DNA of 64,000 nucleotides from Mesaphorura yosii (lineage: Eukaryota > Arthropoda > Collembola > Poduromorpha > Tullbergiidae): positions 62,001 to 126,000 of the forward strand of contig WIXG01000088.1 in the NCBI GenBank assembly GCA_009869945.1, given 5' to 3'. This document shows positions 26,101-41,100 of this stretch, in pieces (position 1 is the stretch's first letter; each line of letters begins with the position of its first letter). The position numbers and the translations under genes were made by a program. A model generated the notes under the pieces. The model saw only the letters and a list, made by a program, of their open reading frames with translations, had not been told where the DNA came from and did not search any database.

Positions 26101-29100
26101 CAAATACTCTTCAATTAATTCGTCTTCGTCCGCTTCTTCCATCACAAGGTCCGCAATAAAGATCTCCTCAATTGTTCTTCGGAATTGAAGTTTACTGATA
26201 GTATTTTGCTTCTCCATATTCTTGTGTACGTTATTTGGACCGTTTCAACGAAATTCAAAATATCTCAAATCGTGAAAACAAATTCAGGCACATCAAAAAG
26301 CAAATCGCTCAACTTAAGAGTATTTTTAAAGTTTTCAAAAAGGCATTCTCGCATAAGCATCATAATGTAGAGAATGCGTATGTCGAGTTGGACTAGTTAT
26401 TCATAGCTCTTGTGTGCGGGCACGAATCGCTGTTTTACGGTCCACGCGGTCCCCCACACAAGTGACGCTTCTCTGAGCAATAATTACGTAAGTGCATGGT
26501 AGCGATTTAGCCACGGAATTGTCACGGTTGCTAATGTCGCATTTGGGGATCAGTTCTAATCTCACAAAAGTTATCATAATGGATGATGAAATTATTAATA
26601 ATCAAATCTTCGACTTCCCTTTTTCAATGTTTGCTCGTGCCCGGATCTCATCAATGAGATAAATGAAACGAGATGAGCGAATAAAGACAATCACGCACCC
26701 CGCAGCGTGAAAATCAAAACCCGACGCATTTATGACAATGACAGCGAATGGAAAATTGAAGGGTGAGGTTATTGCACAATGGCACGGAATGTTGGTCAAT
26801 GGAACTTGTCTCACGCGTGCTGCACGGTGGCTCACAATAAAACATCGTCTAATTTTTTTTCAGTCTCTGCTCTGTTTTGTCGGGTTCAATTTTTATTTTT
26901 GTGCTCCAAAGTTATTGTAGTGAATTCCGGCCGTCTCTGGGGGCCTAAAACAATGTTGTGCTAGTCATTCATCTAGCAAAAACACATCAATGCAATGTGC
27001 AATGCATGTGACTGTGACACTGAAGTGAACGCTCGTTGTTTCGGTTGAGCGATTGGTTTTCGAGTGAACAAAACTCCCATTATCATGGGCATTGCCCGAG
27101 CACAGAAAAATTGGAAGGTAGCATCTTCGTGGATGAATAAATTATTTAAATGATTGTGAATTTGGCAGTGCACAGGCGATGTGTCGTCAAACGTGAAGCG
27201 TAAAAACGACCGGTCCTCTGTGAGTAATTAAGTTTTGATTCTAAATTGAATTTTTTCGCAGCTGATTTTTTTGGATGCACTTCTTCTTCTTTGTCAAGGA
27301 AGGCATAGAAAGGATCAAGATAATAAAAAGTAAATGCTTGCGACGTGCGTGCATTTGTTTCAATTTCAAAATATTACACATGCTGGCAGTTTCATTTGCA
27401 TATTTTCCATCTCGCATCTTTATGCTTTCCGCTTTTCCATTTCGCCTTTGTTTCCTTTCCATGTGTGACAGGAAGTCGAGTCAAAAGTATTGATTGTGGA
27501 AAAGGACATGTTTCTTGCTCTGTGCGTTGCTTTCTTTCATTATCCCACTTTCTTTCTGGCCATGCTGGTTGCTGGTATCTTACTCAGGCTCGCGTTTTTG
27601 ATGCAATCTTGGAAATGACACAGACACTGCGCAAGCAGACCAAGACAGTGTGTGCGTGTTGCGTGCAAGGAGACAGTCAAGTGCTTTTTCAAGTAATATT
27701 TCTGCGTTAATATCCTGTGTGTGTCTCCTTTCTTCCCAAATACTCATCTCGGCCAGCGCCTTTCACTGCACCCCAGCAGAACTGTAGTGGTAATAACCGG
27801 CACGAGGAAATCTGTCTTTTAGCATGTCAATTTCACATGCACACACGTCCTCCAATTCCCACCTCGGGAGACTCATTTAAGGTTCCTTATCATGCAAAAT
27901 AAGAAAACCAACTTTCCATGTGTGCACAGCGTAGAAGCAAGCCTGGTGCTTGCAAGGTTTTGCTTTCATGTTTTCCCAGAAATGGTAGATAAATGACTGG
28001 AATTACAATGCCAAGACGAGGTCCTCATATATTTCCAGGAAAAGCAGAACAGCGAGAGCAGTACTTTTTCTTCCTCGAGTACTCAGATTTCAATGTATTG
28101 AAGAAAGGTTCCACGATTCCGGGAAGCAGAATGCCACCAATCACTTGAAAAAGTATTTTAATCAAGAAAAATATTTCATGCAGCTCAGACAGGATTCAAA
28201 CGCCTGAAATCATTTCAAATTCGGCAAGTCCGAAATCAACTTTTTAAAAGATCAAACTTTCGCTTCATCTCTACGATTGTTTAAAAATTCCGGACTTCAA
28301 TGTGCTATTCAACTTACGCATTGAATACAAGCTGGGACTGACGTTTATTAGTTTTTTGGACTCGTAAGTCTCGTGCTGCTGATCTTGGTCGCAAGTCATG
28401 ACATGGGACTACGCAACTTAGAACAACGACGGATTTGTCAAGTGAAGTGATTTTGAATAAAACTTTATTTTCTTATTACGACAAGGTTTCGGCGATTTAA
28501 TTAAGGTTTTTCTGAGCACACGCCTGCTTCGCGTGTATTTGATTCAACAAATTCCAGCAATAAAGTTTGATCTAAGTCAACAAGTTATTCTTGTTCGTAT
28601 CCATAAAAAGTTTCATTTAGGTTTGATGGCGAGCTATTTTGCCTCAAGAAGGACAACATCAACGACAGCAAAAGAAACTGGAATAACCGAGACGCTGCGC
28701 GGCGAACAACAATAAAGGTCATTACAAACTGCCAATTGAGCACACTGTTGCGTTCCCGCTGTTGGAGATAACACGTTCTGAAGCACTAATTAGAACTTAT
28801 ATTAAAATAATAAATGTGCTTGGTCTAACCTGAGTTCCTTTCACCTACCGTTAGCTGTGACAAGTAATATTAATTTAGAAGGTAGAACTAATTGAGAATT
28901 AATTGGCGACTGTTCTGAAGCATCAAAATGTAGGACCAAGCAGATGAGGAAAAGTCTACGAGGTAATAAAGAAGAGAGTCCGAACTTGTCGTGGAAGGAC
29001 GCCGCAATTCGCAATCTGACGAAAACAAGAGGCCCCAGCGTGTGTGCAATTCCAAGCGATACTCTGTGGAAATGGAAGGCATCTATTAGGAATCAAATTG

Positions 29101-32100
29101 CGCTTTTCTATTGGCTTCAGGGTCCTGCGGAATCTAAAGGATTGGAGTCACACTGCCACTTTGGAAGCAGTGTCGACCTATTTTGTAATGTTCTTTAACA
29201 GCAATAAATTAGCCGTCTTCTACATCGATCTCCATTGTCGACAGTAATTACATAACGTTCAACTACGCAATTGGTTCCGAACTACATTCTGAATTAATTC
29301 AACGCCTTTTTGAACAGCGCAATAGAGTTCTATCGTCCCTATCACTTCACATTAGCAATGTTTTGAATTAAAGAGGCACCGTTTTGTGGCCCATTTCCAG
29401 CAATGCATCAGAATGCGACACGACTTGTAATGAGTTTTGCATCAAATATCCATTCCATCTAATCGAATTCTGCGTTGAGAATTAATTATGCAACAATTGA
29501 AAGCTCAATATGTCTAGGCAAATGTCTACTTTGATATTTCGTTCGCGCATTTCTGTGCCCATGCTGTTTGTCAAGTGTCACGGCCCACAGCGATAAATGT
29601 GGTACAGCGACCGTATACCCCTGAGTTCGAAGGCTACTATACGTATTGAGAGCCTCCTTAACTGAAGGCTGTCGATGTACGTCACCAACCAAGCTTGACT
29701 TCTACTGACCTCACTCCATTACCGGTGGAAATATTTTGCGTGTCTAATCAACAAGGCTTACTTTTAGAAATTAATAACGAAATAAGTCTTCGTAATAATA
29801 ATTTTCTGACAGATATTAGAAAGAAATGAAATTCTTCTCCCGTCCATCCAATACAGCTCATATATGGCATCTGCTCCTCTTCTTGGCCTAGTGCGCTGCT
29901 GCAGTGTTGTATTGCATGACTTGCTGACCTCCTCTTTGGTCTCCGTTCGAGCTTGTGCAAATGTTCATAAACTTTTCGTATTAAGCCTTTGTGCAGGTTC
30001 TTGACACGGCAGTTACTCTACTGGACACTCACTTCTTTAATATTGATGGCCGGTAATAAATTTTTACATGTACTGTGGAACAGTGAATTTTACGCATGTA
30101 GTTGACTGGAATTCGGGGCACTCCACCTCTTTGACTCTTTAACTCTCAGCCTTTGCTGCGATGTGGAATTTCCGAAATGAAGAAGCACGAGGCTCAATAA
30201 AAGTCGGTGCGTGATGATAGACTATATGCTAACTAGTTGTGACAACCTGCAAACTTAAGTCAAAGAGTGTAGAAACTTCAGCAGGTCTTTGCTCCAGTTC
30301 CAGAAAGAGAGGAAAATGTATTTTGCATGTTTCAGTATTAAAAAGTTGGTCGCAGAAGTTTTTAAGCCATTTTTATTATCATAAACAAAAGTTTAAATCA
30401 CATACAAAGTGCGCGTGACAAATACTGCTTAGTATTTGGGTTTTGTTTCAATGCGTAAAGCAAAGTGGTGCAGGTGAGCCGTGCATTTATTATTGTAAAG
30501 TGTGAAAAGTTTACTCGACCGAACATTCTCCAGCGGCTTGTTAAAAATTCTTTTGTTTTCACAAGGAATAACACAGGGAGCCAGAGTCTAATGCCCCGAA
30601 TATCATAATACGCAACGCTCACGGTGTTGGTCGTGGTAATAAGATCGGAAGCAGAAAAAATAAATAAGAAAGTGAAAGTGTGAAACAAAAAAGTTATGAA
30701 CAAAAACAAGAACTTATAATATCTGTCTGAAATGAAAGTGTGAGAGATAAAAAGTAGAACTGAAACTGGGAAAAACTCAAGTGGAAAAATATATATGTGA
30801 AATTTCACTTGACTGCGTTTCTCCCAAACGATAGTGCAAGATCTCTGCACACAGAAGTTTAAATTGAGAATGAAATAATACGCACGTATAAAAAGAGACG
30901 CATGCTTCTTTCCTGGTTGGCTCTCCTGCGTGTCAGTCTGCTGGTGTTAACTTTATCTGATTCGCTGTCTCGATATCATTGTTGATACTGCGAGATGATG
31001 TGGATGTCTTTTTCTTTTGCTGCCGTTCCTTAAACGTGAGCGCTATCAAAAATGTCTAATAGTAATAGGTCTGTCTTCGTAGCCATGCCTTTCTCGTCTG
31101 ATTCTTTCTTTCTGCGTCAGGTCATGCTGTGTTGTGCTGTGCAGCGTAATATTTTATTGCATGCTGAATAAAATGTAACACTTTCTTCGTGCACAAGATC
31201 ACAACAAGCGTTATTACTTTTTCATATGGAACAGCGCATTCGCTTATTATTGCTTGTACACATACGCTTCATTCTAGTATTATTATTTCCTCCACTTTCT
31301 GTACTGAGCGCGCTCATTGCTGTCTTGCCGTGCTTTGTTCCTTGTACCCAGTATTACAATTCTTATTATCTCATTCGCATCTCATCTGTACGTTTTTACT
31401 GCGTCTGCTTTGTAATTCTGATCCGATCATCTCCATGCCTCGCACTGACTCCGGCTCGAGTTGAGAGCCCTAATTCCGTCGTCGTATTTTGTTCCTCGTG
31501 AACATGACCTCTCATCCTGATCCAGCCATGCATGTTACGAGCGAGTAGTGCTTCCGGCGGCAGACAGAAAGTGTAATTTCGTAGGTCGAACAACTTCGCA
31601 GTCTGTTCCTCAAATTCAGTCTCTTTTGTTTTGTTTACTTAAATGGACGCGATAACTGAAGCGAAGGGTTCTCGATGAATTTACGGGTTTAATTATAAAC
31701 TGCAGTGTTCCAATTAATTGTGAACGACTTTCTATTGTTGAGTGGAAATGATTTCTGTGTTTATGCTCGAGAGTGCTCGTAAACAAAATTCTCAGTGACG
31801 TAATCGAAGGGTATAGTCTTTGTCTGAGGAAAAGGTTCACAAAGAAGACACGCAAAAGGCAGTTTCAATTTGGCACAGAACTGAGCAAATTGAGGTGGAA
31901 GAGACGGGAAATGACTGCAGACCAATATCAATTATTTCGGAAAAGAAATGGTCAAAGTTTTGAAGTCTTCTCAAATCGTCACATTCTGCTCCGGTTCCGC
32001 TGTTATTGCCACTGTTGAGCTCAGGTTGCACGATTGCAATAGTTTTTATATTGTTCGGTATATCAAAAATAATTTTATGGCCCTGCACATTTTGCCAGCC

Positions 32101-35100
32101 TGCTTGCCCTATTAAAACTATACTAATAAATCGTGTAGAAACTAATATTATGTGTCCACGACATGCTTCCCCACTCTTCTGCACGGATTGCGCGTTATTG
32201 TTACGGCCCAATATCAATTTTTCAATTTCTTCATCCTGATCTGCAGGAAGGATCAATTGTTTGTTGGCCGTGGAACGGTCTCATTTATTGCAGGCGAGGC
32301 TCTAACTTTATCTTTTCTCACTCTAATCAAACTGAAAGTGCAAACAGCCTCGTAAAATTCAATACTCGAGGTAGCCAACTGACGCCTTTCCGTGAAATTG
32401 ATGAAAGCAATAGTCTAATCTTTGTCTGAACCCCGACGTCAGCCATAGACTGGGCGAAATCTAATTGAGTGAATGTGCCGATTAACTTAGAACTCAGAGA
32501 AGCCAAAATCTAATTAATTAAACAAGTTGGGGGCGACTTGAATTAGAAAGTGAACCGACTTAAAATGTTAATAACGTGAGCGTTACAAGAATAGATTCGT
32601 AGGGTCTCTTTTGTTTCAGATAAATTCAAGACTTGTTTCTTCCAAGTTAATGGCTAGTGGGACCATTGAGACAAACGCCTACATTCAGCGATTCGTGTCA
32701 GAACTTTGACCTGACACGGTGTTATTATTACCACTTCAATGATCGAGTTGTAAACTGAGAAATGTCCTCTGGTAGCCATTTAACGACGAGCGATAAGTCC
32801 ATTCATTCCTCAGCGTTTATCCTATTTTCTACTCTTTGTGATACTTGAGCACAGCACGCCGAAACTTCTTGAGAAAGGACAGCATGGCGTGATGGCAATA
32901 ATAACCAGGAAATGTATGTAAATGAAGTTTTGGTTCAAATGTTTCAATAAAATGGTTTTATGTGCCTTGATACGGCCCAGAAATGAAAATGATTGAGGAA
33001 GCTCGGATGGAAGCGAAGTGAGTTCAACTATGTGAAGATTATTATGATAATAATCATTGAATATTTTTTCCGTATTCGTTTTCCATCTCTATTCCATTTC
33101 CTCGAGCAGTTGTGCTCAAGTGTTTGGAGACGGAATTATTATTATTGTTATATAACACAGGCTTGACGTGTGCGTCCCAGTCTCCATGTGCCATGAAACA
33201 AAGGGATTTCCGAAATGGGAGAAAATTTTTTCTCAGTGAAGTTTGCAGTTTGCAATATACAAACATTTCTTCCTTCCATTTTTTGCAACTTCCAAGCATT
33301 GCATGTACTTTGACCGCTCTCTGGCTTAAGACTTACTGCCACACTGGCTGGCCGTGCCGTTGAATTTTCTGGGCTCCGGGGTGTGGCGAGCGGTTGGTCT
33401 CATTTTATGGAAAAGGCAAGAGGATCCTGGGCTCGCGTGTGGGAACCCAACTATGTACGGCAGATCAGAGTGATGACAAAGACTTGATTTATGATAGTGA
33501 TGGGTATTCAATGCGAGACAGTGCGTGTGTGGGCAAACGAGAATACAATTTCTGATAGAGAGGAGAGACGCAAGGAATCCATGAAGAATTCAAACCAAGC
33601 AGGCAGGCACGCGGATGATGTCGAAAGAGCAATAAAAAAGTAAGAGGACCTACCAAGATCTTACTTACACACATTCACATCGCATTCCGCCGCCCGCGTC
33701 GTGCGTCGAGTATCCGCTGAGAAAGAAATGAAATGGTGTTTTCTCTCCTATTCACGCAAGAGTCTCATGACTTGTTGTTAAGAGACCTCCATTCTCTGTT
33801 CACCAGTTCGCCTTGCAGGTCTTTGAACAAGTTTTTGTATTATCGCCATCGCTATTAGACATGTGCTAAATATACGCGCACCAGGAAGCACAGAATGACA
33901 ATGGCTTTCGGAGCACACTTTCTTCGTACCTTTCTTCTCTTTCGCTTCTGCAACTTCCCGAGTCGAGCGCAACAAAAGAAAATTAAACCTGTAGATAAAA
34001 GGAAGAAATAAAGTCTGCGCTAATTATTGCGAATTCTAAAATTGGGCTTCTTCACACCTGCGTGAACGCAGCCAATAATCTTGGAATCCACCCACGTGGC
34101 AGTTTTACAATAGACGAATGGCAAACGTGTTCAAAGTGAAGAAGTGATGAGATTTTAGTATTAATCAACAACACACACATTGCCTTGCTTTGCAGATTCA
34201 AAAGGCCTATCACCTGAACATTTGAAGATGAAGAATTCGCTCAGCCACTGCCATTACGATGATCACGCACTTGATTTAATATTCATGTTCAAATCGAATA
34301 GATATGAAGAATGGCTATTGCCCTCTAATGCCAGTCAAATGTAATGTTCGTACTTCTGATATCATTCCAGACCTGCGATAATGAATGCAAAGGAGAATTG
34401 TCAAGGGACAGTAGTGAATATCTCTTCTCTTCGATTCACTTCTTTAATCGACCCTCTCTGTCCCAACCAAACCAACTTTTCGAATTGTGAGAGAAAACCA
34501 AAGAACATTTGAATGATTTTGAATGAAATACTCATCCATTCACACGAAATGATCCGACTACCATTCATTCGTGCAGCAGACCAGTTCTTTCTCTTCACAA
34601 GAGCAAATGGCTTAGAATTCAGATTTATGGAAATTCTGAGTGCGCAATTGAATTTACTTCTCCCTGCACGTGGGCTTATTTATGGTTTTCCTGAATTTCC
34701 TACATACACGGTGGACACTCGCATGAGGGCCTTTAATTTCAGATCACCCGAATTCAACTGACTGGAGAACCTGGGAATGAATCACCTTGATTCAATATCG
34801 CTCATTTTGTGGCTGACAGGAATTCAAGGGAGATTTAAGGACTCGTGATTTGATTTGATCAAGTTCTGTGCCTGAACTTACAGCCGTGTTATGGCACAAT
34901 CTGGCGCACCAAGAATCTTGACGTCGCACTGCATCAAAGTTCGGTATATTACATTGAAAGACTACCACCTGCCATAAATATAAAGAAGGCTGCAAGATGT
35001 GCCTGCTTGTTTCTTTTTTGCAATCATATTATTATTAGTGTCTTCTTCTCCAGCATAACAAGGTAACGCAGGCTGCTGGCTCGGTGCAGCTGGTATTGAG

Positions 35101-38100
35101 AAAATGATGTTTCCTGATCTTGATGCGCGAGCCCTAATACACTTTTTGTTTTAAAGTTGAATCCTGATGATAAGAAATATTATGTAAAACTATTCCACGA
35201 AATACGAACGGGCACTTGGAAACTTCTCTTTCTTTCATTTTTATGGCCTCACTAAAAAAAGTCATTTCCTTACCTACGCCGATGCAGGGAACAAGGAAGA
35301 TGGGATCGTTCCTGCAAAATATGGAATCTAGGTTCCAGCGCACACAGCGCTGTAATATTGCGAAAGGAATTGGGCTAGTTGTGTACGTGGAGTCGTAGAC
35401 CGTAGTTTATTGCAGACGACACACTTTAATAATGTTAGTCACTGAGCGCCGTGAGCTGCGAGCCACGAGCCAGTGAACTTAATTTCACTGAGCAGCATGG
35501 CACGGTAACACAAAAACACGCATTCCTGAAATATCTTAAATTAGGACCATAAACATTCCACATTAATTTTTCGTAGTTCTCGTTACGCATTCATGCATCT
35601 GGCCCGGCCCGAAGGCCTAGACCCAAGGTTCTACGGTCCACGCTTCAAAGGTCATAAAGAAGCCACTTAATTAGCAAATCTCCTCCACAGTTGCTAAACT
35701 TGCTATCGCAGATTCTATTATCTTGAAGTTCCAGAAGAAGAAGGACGAATCTTTGTCACGTTTTATTGCGACAGGGAACTTGAATTGTTGCACATTTAGA
35801 TTACCATCATTGTCAATTAACATCAAACGTATCTAAGCCGTGAGTAGCACATCGGAGCTATCGGTAAAGTGCAGAAAGCGAGATACCAAGAACGAGATAT
35901 TCGGCTAAACGGTTTAATCGTTAGTATTTTTTTACCTCGTCTTCGTACACTGGTCCAACTGCTCAGGGTAATATGTAGACTTTTCTAAGCATTAAGTCGA
36001 AGGTTTCGTGTAGGTGGGAGGAAAATCCTGCTTCTGGTTCTCCTGTCCTACATTTTTGTAAATATAGTTTATTTGAGTTTGCTTTTAATGTGCCTGCTGA
36101 ATGTATTTTCTATCTGAATAAGTATTCAGCCAGCGTTCCAAATCAAATAAATCACTTGGACGAAATGAATTTCTTCTCAACTCTCTCTTTGTCTTCTTCT
36201 CGGTCTTGGTCGCACTCCGTATTCCGTTCTCCTTCCCCTTCTAGGCACAGACTCCGTCGCCATCGTCAAGGTACAGGAGAAAGTAGGCTGACTCGGTTGC
36301 AACATGCAAACGGCTCAGTAAGCTCACAGCGTCTTACTTGTGCTAATTTCGAATGTGTCGTATCGTAAAGGATTGAAGCAGGAAGAATTATTTGCTCGGG
36401 CACAAAACCCCATATTTCAGTGGGTCAAGTTATTGCTCATGCGAGTGGACGACCGATTCCAACTTCCTGCTGTGTTTGGTGCATACAAAAGACAATTCTC
36501 AGGCCAGCGGCACAAACTATTGAAGCGTCGTTAAGCCTGTTAGAGCCTGCCTGGCGTGGGGTATTTGGACCAGAGCATTTATACTTTCCAGTCATGCGTT
36601 GTGAATTATAACGAGAGACTCTCGCATTCGTAGTATTACCTTTCCACCAATTTGAATAATAAAAACGAAAGCACCGGCACGGACTCTATTGTACAATCTC
36701 ACTGGTGCAATTTCCACTCGCCAACATTGAATCGTAACATGTAAACCTCTGCTTGTGCAACCACACTATTGCCTCTTTTACCATAAAATTTACGCTCGGG
36801 TCACATCTCTTCTCTACTTTTTTGCACACACAAAGATAAATTTTGTAGCAACATATATCACGAATTCATGAAACTGCTTGCAAACTAAATATCTTACTGA
36901 ATAAGCAAGCGTGTAATTTAGAATCAAATGAACGGTTGCGTGTACGCTGTGTAATTGGCTGACGGTCTGCAAACTTTTCTCTTTCTTGTAACATTGTGAG
37001 AATAAAGTGTACCCAACTGACATATTACAGAAGCATTATGAGGAATCCCAACCAAAATGAGTCGGCGATTTCACCAAATGCCATTGCACATAAAAAATGC
37101 AGGAGGTTCGCAACAAGATTAAATCGAAGTACGTGGTTTGCTCGTAATGTTCTTTCCGCGTAGTTTTAGAGCCTGGGATACACCGAAGAATAAGGGTCCG
37201 AGTTATTTAATACGGGTGTGAAAGGGTGAGAAAGGCCTATGTTGACTGCGCTCCTGTCAATCATATTAAACCCTGTGCGCAAGCATAAAATTGGGCCAAA
37301 TCGTATTATATCTTGGAGTCTCCGTTCCCATGTACTATGGCCATGCTGTGCACTTCAAGCCTCATGGCATGGTGCACGAAATTTTCTGCGCATAAAATCC
37401 AAACGCAATTTATTTAGGAAACACTCGACTCGAGTTCATGGCTTTCCCAAAAGTGTGCTACCTCGTTTTTTATTCGCTCTGGTTTTTCCATGTTATTGTC
37501 ACGAGATATGAATTTATGTCTTGGTTCTCGCTATTCATGAAATTTGATAAACACCAAATACCAGTGCCCCTTTCTGCGAAGAGCAGCAAGCAAGCAAATC
37601 GTAAGCTTTAAAACTCGCAGAACTCAGCCTTGTCTCGTATTTTTATGGTAAGGCTCAATCATTTTTATTATGTAATACTTGTCGAAGCAGCGTTTTCCGG
37701 TATTGTAGTGTCCTGAAAGTGAAGGAAACAAGTTTTCTTCCTCATCTTGTTAAACTTTCGTAATAATATTAAAATATTTTGTTGTGACTTTGTTTCGCGA
37801 CATTTATGCCTTTGTCATCGTCTATTTTGTCGTGCATTTTATACGTGGCACGAATTTCATGTGTCTCACTTTTGTCTTGTAACTTTGAACTTTTGAATGC
37901 TCAAAACATTTCAGAAACTGCAGGCAAATCAGATGATAGAATTGCATAATCACATGTGTAACCTTTTATTTCTCTGTTGATATAAAACCGAGTATGTGAT
38001 GTGAATGGAATCCCATTTTTATAAGAGAACCTCGGTAATGTATTCAGCAGAACACAAAGAACACGAACACAGCGTAGTATTTATATTCGCGATTTTATAT

Positions 38101-41100
38101 CCAAATGTGAAATTGTTATACTTTGGATTCGCTCCACATCCCGCACCGTGCTGTGCAAGCAAAGTGCCCCGGCTGTTGTCTCGTCCTCGGAAGCTCTTTC
38201 AAGAATTGTCTGTCGGTTTATATGATTTAAGAGAAAGGTGAAAGTGCATCCCGCTTTATGTGCCAGCACGACTGACATGATGGTATTGGGTTATTTGTCT
38301 AATAAAATAAAAGAGTCACGTAGAATGGAAAGAGTGCACATACGAGAATCAAAACATACATTTCCGAATAAATAAATAAAAGTAACATCAAATATAACAT
38401 GCTGGCCGACAAAATACTTTCTATCCGTTGCATATACAGACTCTCAACGTTAAATTTGCATTCATCCAATTTTCTGGAAAATTTTATGATGTAATCAATT
38501 CTGTGGCGAAAATAGAGTCTCTCCTGAGTTTGGAGCGTTGAAGCAGTGGTTATTTCTTAATTTCAAGATCGCGCTCATGTTACATGAATCAAATGAAGTT
38601 TGCTTTGAAGTGCTTCGTTGTAATTAATCTAAATTGGGAGCAAGTAAAAACAAAATTCAAATCCATACATTTGGATAAGCAATTTGTCAATTAAAGTATG
38701 TGAGAGAATGAAACTTCGCAGGTTTCCCTGACGGTCTCCTGTGATTAGCACTATGCCTTAGTAATTACAGCATCCACGTCTAGTGAATGTTTGCATCCTT
38801 TTAGTTGTGGCGTTCGTATGAGCGTACTCGCAAGAAGATCAGCATGGCATGGTGCCGTATAATTGATGAGGCAAGCGGAATATTCCTGCTTCTGAAGCGT
38901 GAAATTTTTGCAAGGATCGACAGAGGATTGAGCAAACTGCGAAATGGTGAAGAACATTAGCTACATGACTAGAGGTCAGAAGCTTGAGATGAAGCGACCG
39001 GCACAGTAGTATAAGTGCTACGGTGAGTGAAGTAACCAACTGCTAAACTGCTTCTGTAAGGAGCAAGCAGGCAACGCAATGTGGAAACTGGGAAAATAAA
39101 ATTAAGTCTCTCAAGATTCGATGAGCTTGAAGGCATTCACTCAGTCTTATAAGAAATGATAAATATTTTCCAGACTCTCGAAGCCTAAGCTAGGCTAAAG
39201 AATTGAAGCGAGCTAGAAAACTGTCTTGCAAAATTGGATGTACCACCTAACATATGCTCGACTTGCCCTCGGTCTTCAGTATCATTTCCTCCTCGTCATA
39301 AACCTATCCGCACCGGGTTATGGCCAGCAGTCAGTCTCTCATCAACTCACATGATAAATAAATTCAATTCTGCTACTTGCTGACTTGCAGTTCGAGGAGT
39401 GATGGCTTGCTGCGTAACATCGTCATTTTAAAATTAAATTGAAAAGCGCAAAGATGAGAGTTTGTTCCTGTGACCTACTTTCACCAGCGCCGAAAATCCA
39501 TCAAGCTCCATTACAGCCAAAAGCTAATTCCCAAGATTTCCGCGCTTGTTTGCATTTCGGAATGCCATAATTAAATTTGACTGGGAATTCAATTACTGAC
39601 ATAACAAGTATTTTATCCGACTGTTGATTTATTGAGCTCAAACCACAAGTTAAGCTAACCACGCACAATGCAGGTAGCGTCATGGCTGAGAATCATACAC
39701 TGACAGTCCGCATTCAAATCTGGCATCCAGTAACTATCCATTATCGGAAACAAATGCTCAGCGTTGCGTGTAATGCACACATGTGAACTCGAGTATCATC
39801 GATACGAAAAATTACATATTTAGATTGGTATTTCGGGTAGTACACAGTGCTCGGCGCTGTTGCCGTACGAGTCGGAACTTAATTAGCATTTCATCTTCGA
39901 ATCGAAGTAGACTGCGAGAGGTTCTCAGCCTTGTCTTGGCGATGCAATGTAAATATTACGAAATCAAATGGCAAGCATGTTAAAGTCAGAAAACGGTAAC
40001 AGAACCGACTTACTTTTCCGCGATGCTTCCGAGCCAATCTTCAGCTCACATTCATTTTCCCGTCCTTTCTTATATTTTGTTTTGTTGTTTCACTTTGAAT
40101 ATATGAAATTTGATGAAGGTAAGTGGAGAACGGAGTGGAAAGTTGGGATGATGAAAAACGAAACCAACCAGAGCGAAATGTGCATGTGTAAGCTATGCAT
40201 TCACAAGAATTTCCAATTTCTGCTGTATAGCAAAAGATGTATGTAACGGAGTCTCATTCGAATGAATTGAAAAAAGACAATGCAGTACCGAGAAAAGTAA
40301 GAGGTTGATTTTCATGCATGACTTTCTTTTGTAGGGGAGCTCATTATATTAAGAGCTTCTCCCGTGCTTGGAAAAGTTTCACCATACTCTAGTATTTGAG
40401 CAGCACCGGAATTGTTCTAGGCAGTCCACACAAGCATGCACGCATTTCAACGAAAGTCGCAATGGAAATTTTCGTTCTCAAGATCACGAATTCGACCTCA
40501 ACTCTATTAATAGGAGAAGGGTAATTTGCCATTGATAATTATGAACTCTGTTATTGTTTGCACTAATTTGACCTAGTTACTTTTGTTCTCCGATGGAAAA
40601 TTTCTGTGCGGTTGGTGGGCAAATATTGTCCACAAATTCTGAGTATTTGGGCTCGGCTCAGTACGGATGTTATTTGAACAGAGGCCTAATGTGTTGCTAA
40701 TTTACGTTATTAAAAGCTGACCAAAAGCGGAGGCGCGAGGACAAATATTTACTGACCAGTGTCCGATATCAAACACAACAAATTAGAAGAATAATTTCCG
40801 GACACTGATCAACCAGCATTTTTGTTAAATGAACATTGAATCTGCTTTCAGGCCTCTTCAGCAAATAATAATGCTGCTTTGATTTTGTCAATTTCAGGTG
40901 CTGAGACGTCCGATCTCCCAGGAATTCCGAGTTCATTTCACCAGGAAAATGAGAAAATAGAACGGCCGTATTTCGACATAGTTGGTTCGCGGAATGTGAG
41001 TGCTGTTATGGGACAGACAGCCCTGCTCAAATGCAGAGTCAAATATCTGGGCGAGAGAACGGTGAGTCCCACTTTTATTTACTTCGCTATTTTTACGGCC

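Larger units (their letters stand above)
17173..40897 (+). other. Dpr gene A intron 1 (23.7 kb), no gene seen inside
   Basis: The interval starts GTAAGT and ends TTTCAG. Long first coding introns are usual for neuronal cell-adhesion genes and often hold enhancers. I found no supportable exon, RNA gene or transposon inside. Structured spots are a compound hairpin (18,960-19,019), a 7-bp stem with extended partial pairing (23,047-23,075) and a 10-bp perfect hairpin (25,891-25,917). A minus-strand open frame at 31,837-32,244 preceded by an acceptor-like TTCCTGCAG is discussed among the findings. A purine-rich tract at about 30,640-30,790 creates a spurious long frame on the opposite strand. Confidence 0.6.

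Noticed and set aside
30398-30850. 150-codon minus-strand frame rich in Phe, Leu and Ser
   Set aside because: It lies opposite a purine-rich tract that avoids stops on the complementary strand, begins at GTG and looks like composition bias rather than a membrane protein.
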